Positions 1-6,342 of a stretch of 15,424 bases of DNA are shown in pieces. Source of the DNA: Pseudomonadota bacterium (lineage in GTDB: Bacteria > Desulfobacterota > Desulfobacteria > Desulfobacterales > Desulfobacteraceae). The stretch is from the NCBI GenBank assembly GCA_018816605.1, contig JAHIVS010000426.1:1-15424 (forward strand). Direction: 5' to 3'. The notes under the pieces were generated by a model, which searched no databases, was not told the origin of the DNA, and worked only from the letters and a program-made list of their open reading frames with translations. Each line of letters opens with the position of its first letter. Positions within the stretch are counted from its first letter, which is position 1. The position numbers and the translations under genes were made by a program.

Positions 1-472
1 GACGGGCCGCCGTCAAATGGCGACAGGGCTTATTTTGCGATACAACACGGCATTTTTCTTGATCCTCACAGAACAATGTTTTACATGATCCCCCGGCAAA
101 CGCTTTTGATTTTCCAAAACCCATTTCGATGGCTTTTTGCTCTAGGGCTGCCACAGTCCGATGAAGCCGCTGCATTACACCCTTGCGTTCAGCGGAAAAC
201 ATGACCGATATCGGCAATTCTATTTTTACGATCATTGAATAGCCGCTCTCCGCCTGCCACTTTCTAAATTCGGCAGGACCCTCAACCTTGGGTGGACAAC
301 TTGCGGCAAGGCCATAATTCGGACAGGTATATTCTCCATTGCAAAGTGCTGCTAAATTGTCTTTTGCCTGAATTTCCCTAGACGAGATGATGGCAGAAGC
401 CGTTGCTCCAAGTTTTTCTGCTTTCCGGGCTAATTGTTCAAGCTGCTGCTTTGAGATCAAGATATTTGCCAT
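1..472 (-). CDS. DUF2284 predicted metal-binding protein (partial, C-terminus beyond left edge)
   Basis: The minus strand reads open from ATG at 472-470 to the window edge, giving 157 residues without a stop. Two cysteine clusters define the DUF2284 family. The first is C44-x5-C50-P-x-Y-G-x4-C59-P-P. The second is C130, C135, C141 and C150, followed by Arg-His and the start of the family's usual Ala-Arg-Pro ending. DUF2284 proteins are predicted to bind metal or an iron-sulfur centre; their biochemical role is not established. The protein looks soluble, with no signal peptide or membrane segment. Only a short C-terminal part should be missing, since family members are usually under about 220 residues. 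Ribosome-binding evidence is weak: a GGA abuts the ATG and a GGAA lies further upstream. The frame extends upstream without another ATG to a stop near 510. A promoter-like sequence at 539-571 suggests transcription separate from trpA. The family call is confident; the function is unknown. Confidence 0.8.
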   Translation of the reverse strand, partial: MANILISKQQLEQLARKAEKLGATASAIISSREIQAKDNLAALCNGEYTCPNYGLAASCPPKVEGPAEFRKWQAESGYSMIVKIELPISVMFSAERKGVMQRLHRTVAALEQKAIEMGFGKSKAFAGGSCKTLFCEDQEKCRVVSQNKPCRHLTAAR

Positions 473-538
473 TCCTTTTTCATTCCATGATAGAAATAAG
501 GCCGATGTCCATCAGGGCTGATTTCTTCCCTTGATCAG

Positions 539-571
539 CGAATAATAAATTTGTGATTTCCAGTCAAGCAA
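539..571 (-). promoter_or_regulatory. Candidate sigma70-type promoter for the DUF2284 gene
   Basis: Two overlapping readings are possible on the minus strand. One is TTGACT (567-562), 17 nt, then TATTCG (544-539). The other is TTGCTT (571-566), 18 nt, then TATTAT (547-542). Either would start RNA near 533 and give a leader of about 60 nt before the ATG at 472. This is a consensus match by eye only. Confidence 0.35.
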
Positions 572-572
572 G

Positions 573-621
573 AAAAAACTTTGTCCAGATTCTGTTAATG
601 CCGCTTTTGTGCAGACAAGTT
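573..621 (-). terminator. Possible weak terminator after trpA
   Basis: On the minus strand AACTTGTC (621-614) can pair with GACAAAGTT (585-577) with one bulged A, followed by a run of T. The loop of about 28 nt is long and the stem is A/T rich. It is not a canonical intrinsic terminator, but it is the only structure seen between trpA and the next gene. Confidence 0.25.
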
Positions 622-644
622 GGAAAACAGAATGGCTCCCGGCA

Positions 645-1406
645 TCAGACAAGGCTGCGGATAAAGTTGCCAATGGCAGCTGTCCCTTTTTCCTCCACCA
701 CCCGGATGGTCTGGGAGCCGATAACGGCAATGTCGGCCTTGCCCTTTAAAAAATCGATGTCGGCCTGGTCCCTGACACCGAATCCCACGGCCAGGGGAAG
801 GGGGGTGGCCTTTCTGCACCTTCCCAGATAATCGGCCAGGTCTGCTGAAAATGCAGTTGTTTTTCCGGTCACCCCTTTTCTGGCCAGGCAGTAGACAAAA
901 CCCTGGGCAAAGGAGGCGATATAGCCCATTCTTTGCCCTGAGGTTTTTGGGGAAAAAATATAGATGGGTGCCAGGTTGTTTTTTGCCATGGCCAAAAGAT
1001 AGTCTTTTCCCTCTTCAGGGGGCAGGTCCGGTACAATGGCCCCCTTTAGATTGATTTTTGCCATTCTGTCCGAAAACCGTTCCATGCCGTATTTATAAAG
1101 GATATTGGCATAACTCATGAACAAGAAGGGAATGGGAAAATCCCGGGCCACCCTTTGGGCAAACTCAAAACAGGCTTGAACCGTTGATCCCCCCTCAATA
1201 GCCTTCTGGTTGGCATGGAGAATCACAGGTCCGTCGGCCATGGGCTCGGAAAAGGGAATCTGAAGCTCCACAAGATCCACCCCCGATTCTACCATCTGTT
1301 CGACGATTTCATAGGAGGCATCAAATGAGGGGTATCCCATGACAATATGGGTCATCAACAGGATCTTCTTTGTTTTCAGCCGTTCTCTGATATAGGATTC
1401 AAGCAT
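645..1406 (-). CDS. trpA: Tryptophan synthase alpha chain
   Basis: 253 residues, normal for TrpA (about 250-270). It cleaves indole-3-glycerol phosphate to indole and glyceraldehyde 3-phosphate in the cytoplasm and passes indole to TrpB. The catalytic pair is present as Glu47 and Asp58 in the segment VELQIPFSEPMADGP. The GVTG motif and the phosphate-binding GFGV and GSQT segments are also present. Two positions differ from the common ELGIPFSDP form: Gly to Gln and Asp to Glu. The start is ATG at 1406 with an AGGCGGAA ribosome site about 8 nt upstream. A longer in-frame reading to 1568 is possible, but its extra N-terminus reads as trpB antiframe and is not TrpA-like. The gene overlaps the end of trpB by 8 nt, which implies translational coupling and a 1:1 subunit supply. 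Confidence 0.95.
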   Translation of the reverse strand: MLESYIRERLKTKKILLMTHIVMGYPSFDASYEIVEQMVESGVDLVELQIPFSEPMADGPVILHANQKAIEGGSTVQACFEFAQRVARDFPIPFLFMSYANILYKYGMERFSDRMAKINLKGAIVPDLPPEEGKDYLLAMAKNNLAPIYIFSPKTSGQRMGYIASFAQGFVYCLARKGVTGKTTAFSADLADYLGRCRKATPLPLAVGFGVRDQADIDFLKGKADIAVIGSQTIRVVEEKGTAAIGNFIRSLV

Positions 1407-2625
1407 GGTATTGTTCCGCCTTTGTTTGTATGAATTCTTTCCATTTGGGGTCATTAAACGCATCGGCCACGGTAAAGATATCCTTGTCCCCCCGGCCGGA
1501 CTGGTTAATGATGATACTGTCTTTCTTTGACAGGTCTGGGGCCTCCTTAAAGGCATGGGCAAAGGCATGGGAGGATTCCAGTGCCGGAATAATCCCTTCC
1601 TTTTGCATGGTCAGCTTCAGGGCGGCAATGACCTGGTCGTCCGTGGCAGACTCAAACCGGGCAAGTCTCTTGTCATGCATATCGGCCAGGATGGGGGAAA
1701 CCCCAACGTAATCAAGGCCTGCGGAAATGGAGTGGGTCTCTTTCATCTGGCCGTCATCATCCTGGAGAAAATAGGTTTTATACCCCTGGGCAATGCCGGG
1801 GCTGGCATCGCAGGACTTGAGCCGTGAAGCGTGAAGCCCAGTGGCAAGACCTCTGCCGCCGGCTTCCACCCCCACCAGTTCCACAGGATCATTTAAAAAT
1901 CCGGAAAAAAGCCCCATGGCATTGGATCCGCCGCCCACACAGGCATAGACCCGCTTGGGCAGCCGGCCTTCAATCTCTAAAATCTGACGTCTGGCTTCCT
2001 GACCGATGATGGACTGGAAATAGGCGACCATTTCCGGGAAGGGATGGGGGCCGCAGGCGGTTCCCAGAACATAGTGGGTGGTGTCCATGTGGGATACCCA
2101 ATCCCTGAAAGCCTCATTAATGGCATCCTTTAGTATTCTGGTGCCGTCTGTTACCGGAACCACGGTGGCGCCCAATTGTTCCATCCAGAAAACATTGGGC
2201 CGCTGGCGAATCACATCCACCTCTCCCATATAAATGGTGCAGTCAAATCCGAATTTGGCTGCCATGGTGGCGCAGGCCACCCCGTGCTGGCCGGCTCCCG
2301 TTTCGGCGATCACCCGTTTTTTCCCCATTTTTTGAACCAGAAGCCCCTGACCCATGACGTTGTTCAGCTTGTGGGCACCGGTATGGTTCAGGTCTTCGCG
2401 TTTGATATAAATTTTGGCACCGCCAAAATGGTCGGTCAGGTTCCGGGCAAAGGTCAGGGGCGTGGGCCGGCAGGAATAGGATGACATTAAATCAGCATAG
2501 GTATTCCAAAAGCTTGGGTCCTGTTTTATTTGTTCAAACCTGGTTTCCAGTTCATCAAAGGTGGCAACCAGAATTTCAGGCAAAAAGGCCCCGCCAAAAT
2601 CACCGTAATATCCGCGGTTTTTCAT
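1399..2625 (-). CDS. trpB: Tryptophan synthase beta chain (TrpB1 type)
   Basis: 408 residues, the usual length for a PLP-dependent TrpB1. It condenses indole with serine to give tryptophan. Visible hallmarks are the PLP lysine Lys86 in HTGAHKLNN, catalytic Glu108 in AETGAGQHG, Arg140 in the RQ.PNVF segment, Lys166 in LKDA, the phosphate-binding GGGSN at 231-235, Glu349 in ALESSHA, and SGRGD near 377. The highly conserved GLDYPGVGPEH block is altered here to GLDYVGVSPILADMHD (303-318), which drops the usual His. The HTGAHKLNN and DDDGQ...THSISAGLDY phrasing recalls, from memory, the chlamydial-type TrpB rather than the enterobacterial one. AGGAG lies 9 nt before the ATG at 2625. The gene sits 44 nt downstream of the GntR gene and overlaps trpA, so the three should be co-transcribed. 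Confidence 0.96.
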   Translation of the reverse strand: MKNRGYYGDFGGAFLPEILVATFDELETRFEQIKQDPSFWNTYADLMSSYSCRPTPLTFARNLTDHFGGAKIYIKREDLNHTGAHKLNNVMGQGLLVQKMGKKRVIAETGAGQHGVACATMAAKFGFDCTIYMGEVDVIRQRPNVFWMEQLGATVVPVTDGTRILKDAINEAFRDWVSHMDTTHYVLGTACGPHPFPEMVAYFQSIIGQEARRQILEIEGRLPKRVYACVGGGSNAMGLFSGFLNDPVELVGVEAGGRGLATGLHASRLKSCDASPGIAQGYKTYFLQDDDGQMKETHSISAGLDYVGVSPILADMHDKRLARFESATDDQVIAALKLTMQKEGIIPALESSHAFAHAFKEAPDLSKKDSIIINQSGRGDKDIFTVADAFNDPKWKEFIQTKAEQYHA

Positions 2626-2669
2626 GGGTTCATACTCCTAGGAAGGCGTTAAATAGTGTATTTATGGAA

Positions 2670-3395
2670 TCATCCTCCGGGCTGAAGGGTCTGGGAAAAT
2701 GAAAACCGATCGGTCCGGCAGAAAAGAACGGAAAAAATTCCCTTGGGTGCCTTGGGAAAATTCAAGGTTCTTCTCACCGAAAGCACCGGGTCCCAAGCTT
2801 TTAGGTTAAGCCATCCGGCGCGATCGGCATCCAGACTTTCCACCCGAAAAAGCTGGGTGGCGTTTTCAGGAGCCAGGTAATAAAAATCAGCCACGATCTG
2901 GGACAGGGGTTTATTTTCAAGGTCGATTTTATCAATTCCCATGAAAAGTTCAGGATCCAGAAAAATATCTTCCAGCAGCACAGGAACGCTATCTGCCAGG
3001 GTCAGGCGGGACAGGAAAAAAGCCTTTCCCCTGGAAAAGGGGTTGTCCGGATCAGGCGAAATCTCTTGGCAGGAGATGGGGGCAATGATCCGTGTGACAC
3101 TGGGAATGCCTTTGGTCAAAAAGGCCTGGGACGTGCCTGCCAGGGATAACAGATCCACCTGGGGCGCCGGATGTTTCACAAAGGTTCCTGCCCCTCTTCG
3201 GCGCTGGATCACCCCCTTTTGTACCAGGGTTTCCATGGCCTGCCGCACCGTGGGCCTGCCGATGCCATATTGCTGGGCAAGACCTGTTTCAGAAGGAATC
3301 ATCTGGCCGGCGGCATAGATACCGGACCGGATCCGCTCCAGAAGAATATCTGCCAGCTGGTGGTATAAGGGAACAGGGGAATTAGGATTGAGCAT
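2670..3395 (-). CDS. GntR/HutC-family transcriptional regulator, likely local regulator of trpBA
   Basis: 241 residues with the two-domain GntR/HutC layout. The N-terminal winged helix-turn-helix covers about residues 8-73: PLYHQLADILLERI opening, the SETGLAQQYGIGRPTVRQAM recognition region, then the RRRGAGTFV wing. The C-terminal UTRA-type effector domain covers about 80-235. Such proteins usually repress promoters until a small metabolite binds the UTRA domain. The gene is first in a gntR-trpB-trpA unit, with only 44 nt to trpB, so control of tryptophan synthase and of itself is the natural inference. The ligand cannot be read from sequence. The ATG at 3395 is preceded by GAGG about 5 nt upstream. 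GntR control of trp genes is not a standard arrangement (TrpR, TRAP or attenuation are), which makes this worth attention. Confidence 0.88.
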   Translation of the reverse strand: MLNPNSPVPLYHQLADILLERIRSGIYAAGQMIPSETGLAQQYGIGRPTVRQAMETLVQKGVIQRRRGAGTFVKHPAPQVDLLSLAGTSQAFLTKGIPSVTRIIAPISCQEISPDPDNPFSRGKAFFLSRLTLADSVPVLLEDIFLDPELFMGIDKIDLENKPLSQIVADFYYLAPENATQLFRVESLDADRAGWLNLKAWDPVLSVRRTLNFPKAPKGIFSVLFCRTDRFSFSQTLQPGG

Positions 3396-3430
3396 ATCGG
3401 CCTCTTTCTGGATTCATATCAATGGAAGGG

Positions 3431-3461
3431 ATTCTACATAAAAAATTGTCAAGTTGTCAAG
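3431..3461 (-). promoter_or_regulatory. Promoter and candidate operator of gntR-trpB-trpA
   Basis: On the minus strand TTGACA (3460-3455), an 18-nt spacer and TAGAAT (3436-3431) make a good sigma70-type promoter. The predicted start is near 3424 and the leader about 29 nt, too short for a trp attenuator. The -35 region lies in a perfect tandem repeat of TTGTCAAG (plus strand 3446-3453 and 3454-3461). Each copy contains TTGTCAA, which is symmetric around its central base, so the pair could be a regulator binding site, perhaps for the GntR protein. Confidence 0.6.
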
Positions 3462-3503
3462 ACATTAATACAAATTTACAGCCAAAAGAAACCATCTCCT
3501 TTC

Positions 3504-3538
3504 TTGACTTTTATGATAAGGGTCTCGTATTATGCGAG
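3504..3538 (+). promoter_or_regulatory. Promoter of the CheX-like gene
   Basis: TTGACT (3504-3509), an 18-nt spacer and TATTAT (3528-3533) form a good sigma70-type promoter. A small inverted repeat, CTCG (3524-3527) and CGAG (3535-3538), brackets the -10 box and may be chance. The promoter lies inside the longest open frame upstream of the gene, which supports the downstream ATG at 3575 as the real start. Confidence 0.55.
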
Positions 3539-3574
3539 GGGGTGAGATCTTTCTATTTTTGGGAGAAACAATTG

Positions 3575-4024
3575 ATGCGGAAGAAATTGATGCAGCAGGT
3601 GACGCATTCTCTGTTCAAGGTCATGGAAACCCTGTTTTTCCCCATGCCAACAAAACAAAAAACAGCACCGCTTCCATCCCAGGCCCGGCCGGATCCGGAA
3701 AAAATGAAAGCATGTCGCATTACATTTTCAGGATCTTTTTCCGGGACCATTTTCCTTGAAATTTCCGTGAGCCTGCTGACCGCCATGACCCAAAATTTTC
3801 CGGAACGGGATCCCGGTCACCGGTCTGGGGAGCATATTGAAGGGGTCCTTAAGGAGACCCTGAACATTATTGCTGGCGATGCCTTAACCCAAATGGACCC
3901 AGACGTCTGCACACAGCTTGGGATTCCCGAGATTGTCAGCAGTTTCTGCTGTGATGACATGGACGAAACCGCCAGATTCGAGACGGCCGACGGATCCATC
4001 ACCGCCCATATAAAGCTTGCCTGA
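3575..4024 (+). CDS. CheX-like chemotaxis phosphatase-family protein
   Basis: 149 residues. The C-terminal part carries the CheC/CheX signature: FSGSFSGTIFLEIS (about 51-64), then an amphipathic helix with E94-x2-N97 in LKETLNIIAG. In CheX the Glu and Asn of this motif act on phosphorylated CheY, so a role as a response-regulator phosphatase, or as a related non-catalytic module, is likely. The protein is cytoplasmic with no membrane segment. CheC/CheX-family proteins often carry two such motifs (CheC) or one (CheX); one is visible here. The start at 3575 is chosen because GGGAG sits 9 nt upstream and a promoter ends at 3533. The frame is also open back to 3422, but that would place the promoter inside the gene. 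No cheA, cheY or cheW is in the window; the neighbour is a chemoreceptor on the opposite strand. Confidence 0.72.
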   Translation: MRKKLMQQVTHSLFKVMETLFFPMPTKQKTAPLPSQARPDPEKMKACRITFSGSFSGTIFLEISVSLLTAMTQNFPERDPGHRSGEHIEGVLKETLNIIAGDALTQMDPDVCTQLGIPEIVSSFCCDDMDETARFETADGSITAHIKLA

Positions 4025-4057
4025 GACAGCGCCATAAAATTGTCGCCAACGCCCTTA

Positions 4058-4134
4058 CAGAAATTTCACCCTTTTCAGCCCTTGGAATCTGTGGGACCTA
4101 AACACCATTTTATCCATTATATTTGAAATTTCTG
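4058..4134. repeat. 11-bp inverted repeat between convergent genes
   Basis: CAGAAATTTCA (4058-4068) is repeated exactly inverted as TGAAATTTCTG (4124-4134), with 55 nt between. The right arm lies in the last codons of the chemoreceptor gene. The arms are themselves nearly palindromic (GAAATTTC). The pair could help end transcripts from both sides, but it lacks a GC-rich stem and T run, so it may be chance. Confidence 0.35.
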
Positions 4135-6174
4135 GGTCATGGCTTTTAGTTGAAGCATGACCGAATTCAATGTGGTTGCCTTTCCCTTAACATCCAATGC
4201 AAACTCACTGATCTGCTTGGAGGCGCTCAGCACATCACTGATATCATGGGCCACCTGGCCGGATACGATGGAGCTCTGGGATACGTTTTCATTGACCTCC
4301 TGAATGCCCAAGGAAACCTGGCCGATATTTTCTGCAATATCATTGGTGGTCGTAGACTGAACCTCAATGGCAGATGCCGCCTCATTCACAAAATTATTAA
4401 TCTCATGGATAATGGTGGAAATATCCTGGATCTCGGTTACAGCCCCGGTGATCCGGTCCTGGATCTCCTTGATGTTTTTGGCGATATCCTCTGTTGCACG
4501 GGCTGTCTGTCCTGCCAAATCCTTGATCTCCGTTGCGACAACGGCAAACCCCTTTCCTGCCTCGCCGGCCCGGGCCGCCTCAATGGTGGCGTTCAATGCC
4601 AGAAGATTGGTCTGGGAAGAAATATTGTTGATGGTCTCTGTAACCTTGTTGATCTCTTCCGCGGCTTTGCCCAGCTGCCTGACCCGTTCGGATGTCTGCC
4701 GCGCCTTCTCCACGGCACGGGTTGTTATTTCCCGGGTATGGATAGAGTTTTGGGCCACATGCTCAATGGAATCCCGCATCTGGCTTGTACCCGCGGCTAC
4801 GGTTTCCACATTGGTACTGGCCTGTTCCATGGCCGCTGCCACAGAATCCATGTTTACACTCATTTCCTCGGCAGCCGATGCAACGGTATTCACCTTTTCC
4901 ACGCTTGTCTCTGCCCCTTTGCTCATCTGATCAGAAATCTTGTCCAATTCCCCCGATGCCGTCCCCAGGGTATCCACCCCTGAATTGAGCTCCCGGATCA
5001 TCTGGGCCAGCTCCCCGGCCATTTCATTCATGGACTCCACTGTATCATGGATGGCATCTTTTGCCTTGTAGGTGAAGGTGTACGTAAAATTGCCCTTTGC
5101 CACCTCCTTTGCCATGGTGGCCATACCATTCATATTGTTCATCAGCTGCCGGTTCATCAAACCGATAATCAAGGTGCCCAGGATCAGGGCAAGTATTCCG
5201 CTTATGCCCGCGCTGATGAGGATCTGACGGTTGATGCCCGCCATAAGCTCTGCCTCGGAAACAGCAACAGTGAAATACAGATCCCAGGGTTTAAAATAGT
5301 TCACATACCCATAGTATAGCTGGTCGCCATGCCCATAGGAGACAAACCCATTTTTGATTTTCATGATCTCATCGCCGCCTTTAAATTGGGCGATATTCAA
5401 TTTGGAATAGGCGTCGTCTGGGTGGACCAAAATCTGGCCGGTACCGTCACTGATAAAAGAGTACCCCCGGCCGCTGACATTGACTTTTTTCACCAGTCCT
5501 TCCAGGTCTTGGGTCAATATCTTGCTGCGGATACTATAGGCACCGGCAAGGGCATTGGCGATCTGATCGCTGAATGGGGACATGATCTGCAGGGTCTTTT
5601 CCCTGCCGGCCCCGCTGAGAAACAGATAGGGGGTGCCGTCCACCATCGCTTTGTATTCATTGGTGGCGGGCGTAAAATATTCTCCCACCGGCCGTGTATC
5701 ATCCGCATTCTTAAGGCTTGTGGAAACCTTGATCATTTTTTCCTGAAATGCCTGGTAAATTGCTATCTGGGAAGTGCTGAATTCTCCCACTTTATCCACA
5801 ATACCATATTCGCCGGTCACAAACTGGAGCCCGAAAATCAATTTTGGAATGGTAAGGTGGTTTTTTTCACCGGAATTGATATCAATCACATCCATTTCAA
5901 CAGTCCTGGAATTGACCAGCATGATATTGCCGGCGCTTTCACTTTCGGAAATAAGCATGCCAAGATCTGAATCCAGCTTATTTTTCTGAAAATTGTACTG
6001 CATCTCAATGGTCTTTAAAAGAACATCAGACACATTTTGGATTCCCGCCTTGCCCTTGGACAAAAAACTTTTCTTTGTCTGGTAGAAATTGACAATTGCA
6101 ATGATCAGGATGGTGAGCAGGATGATCCCCAGTGAAGAAAGATACAACTTTTTGCCGAATCCGATATTCCCCAT
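4117..6174 (-). CDS. Methyl-accepting chemotaxis protein with periplasmic Cache sensor
   Basis: 685 residues and a complete transmembrane receptor. There is a first membrane helix at about 11-30 and a periplasmic sensor at about 31-316 with a Cache signature ([19 protein letters not shown], 235-253). A second membrane helix follows at about 318-340, then a HAMP-like segment (341-392) and a long coiled-coil signalling domain. The conserved hairpin tip is [20 protein letters not shown] (518-537), which contacts CheA and CheW. No C-terminal NWETF-type pentapeptide for CheR/CheB tethering is present. The ATG at 6174 is preferred: GGAGAGA lies 9 nt before it, while the longer frame to 6189 begins with TTG and would include that ribosome site. 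The ligand is unknown; Cache domains bind small molecules such as amino or carboxylic acids. A promoter is visible at 6219-6249. Confidence 0.93.
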   Translation of the reverse strand: MGNIGFGKKLYLSSLGIILLTILIIAIVNFYQTKKSFLSKGKAGIQNVSDVLLKTIEMQYNFQKNKLDSDLGMLISESESAGNIMLVNSRTVEMDVIDINSGEKNHLTIPKLIFGLQFVTGEYGIVDKVGEFSTSQIAIYQAFQEKMIKVSTSLKNADDTRPVGEYFTPATNEYKAMVDGTPYLFLSGAGREKTLQIMSPFSDQIANALAGAYSIRSKILTQDLEGLVKKVNVSGRGYSFISDGTGQILVHPDDAYSKLNIAQFKGGDEIMKIKNGFVSYGHGDQLYYGYVNYFKPWDLYFTVAVSEAELMAGINRQILISAGISGILALILGTLIIGLMNRQLMNNMNGMATMAKEVAKGNFTYTFTYKAKDAIHDTVESMNEMAGELAQMIRELNSGVDTLGTASGELDKISDQMSKGAETSVEKVNTVASAAEEMSVNMDSVAAAMEQASTNVETVAAGTSQMRDSIEHVAQNSIHTREITTRAVEKARQTSERVRQLGKAAEEINKVTETINNISSQTNLLALNATIEAARAGEAGKGFAVVATEIKDLAGQTARATEDIAKNIKEIQDRITGAVTEIQDISTIIHEINNFVNEAASAIEVQSTTTNDIAENIGQVSLGIQEVNENVSQSSIVSGQVAHDISDVLSASKQISEFALDVKGKATTLNSVMLQLKAMTQKFQI

Positions 6175-6218
6175 GTTTCTTCTCTCCAAAAGTTATTTAT
6201 GGCCCATGACAAACACAA

Positions 6219-6275
6219 AGTATATCCAATGGGCAGAATAAAATGTCAAGCGATTAATAAACACCTATTAATAAA
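6219..6275 (-). promoter_or_regulatory. Promoter of the chemoreceptor gene with upstream AT-rich direct repeats
   Basis: On the minus strand TTGACA (6249-6244) is perfect. The best -10 is TATACT (6224-6219) with a long 19-nt spacer, or GATATA with 17 nt. Just upstream are two copies of ATTAATAAA on the plus strand (6253-6261 and 6267-6275), 14 bp apart. They could act as an UP element or a regulator site. Confidence 0.5.
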
Positions 6276-6276
6276 T

Positions 6277-6293
6277 GGCATGGTAGCCATACC
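6277..6293 (-). terminator. Possible weak terminator after hisHF
   Basis: On the minus strand GGTATGG, a CTA loop and CCATGCC form a 7-bp stem with one G-U pair, followed by the AT-rich ATTTATTAAT. It lies about 50 nt past the hisHF stop. There is no uninterrupted T run, so the call is tentative. Confidence 0.3.
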
Positions 6294-6342
6294 CCTCCTG
6301 CCTATCCCTTACATCCCGCCAACACCCGCCCCCCCGGAGAAA

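Larger units (their letters stand above)
473..644. other. Intergenic spacer between trpA and the DUF2284 gene
   Basis: There is no gene here. The spacer lies downstream of trpA and upstream of the DUF2284 gene, both read leftward. It holds a possible weak terminator (573-621) and a promoter-like sequence (539-571), listed separately. The overlapping short open frames in this stretch lack recognisable protein features. Confidence 0.6.

Noticed and set aside
1407..1568. N-terminal extension of TrpA
   Set aside because: It lies wholly inside trpB in another frame; TrpA homology and the ribosome site start at 1406.
3396..3430. trp leader peptide or attenuator before gntR-trpBA
   Set aside because: The predicted leader is about 29 nt with no Trp-codon peptide and no paired stems.
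3446..3461. CRISPR-like or longer tandem repeat
   Set aside because: Only two adjacent 8-bp copies with no spacers; better read as a promoter or operator element.
3422..3574. N-terminal extension of the CheX-like protein
   Set aside because: It would cover a good promoter (3504-3533), has no ribosome site and no family similarity; the ATG at 3575 has a proper GGGAG.
4150..5970. Several long plus-strand open frames opposite the chemoreceptor
   Set aside because: They mirror the codons of the receptor coiled coil; their repeats and cysteine richness follow from the reverse complement of Ala/Glu/Ser codons.
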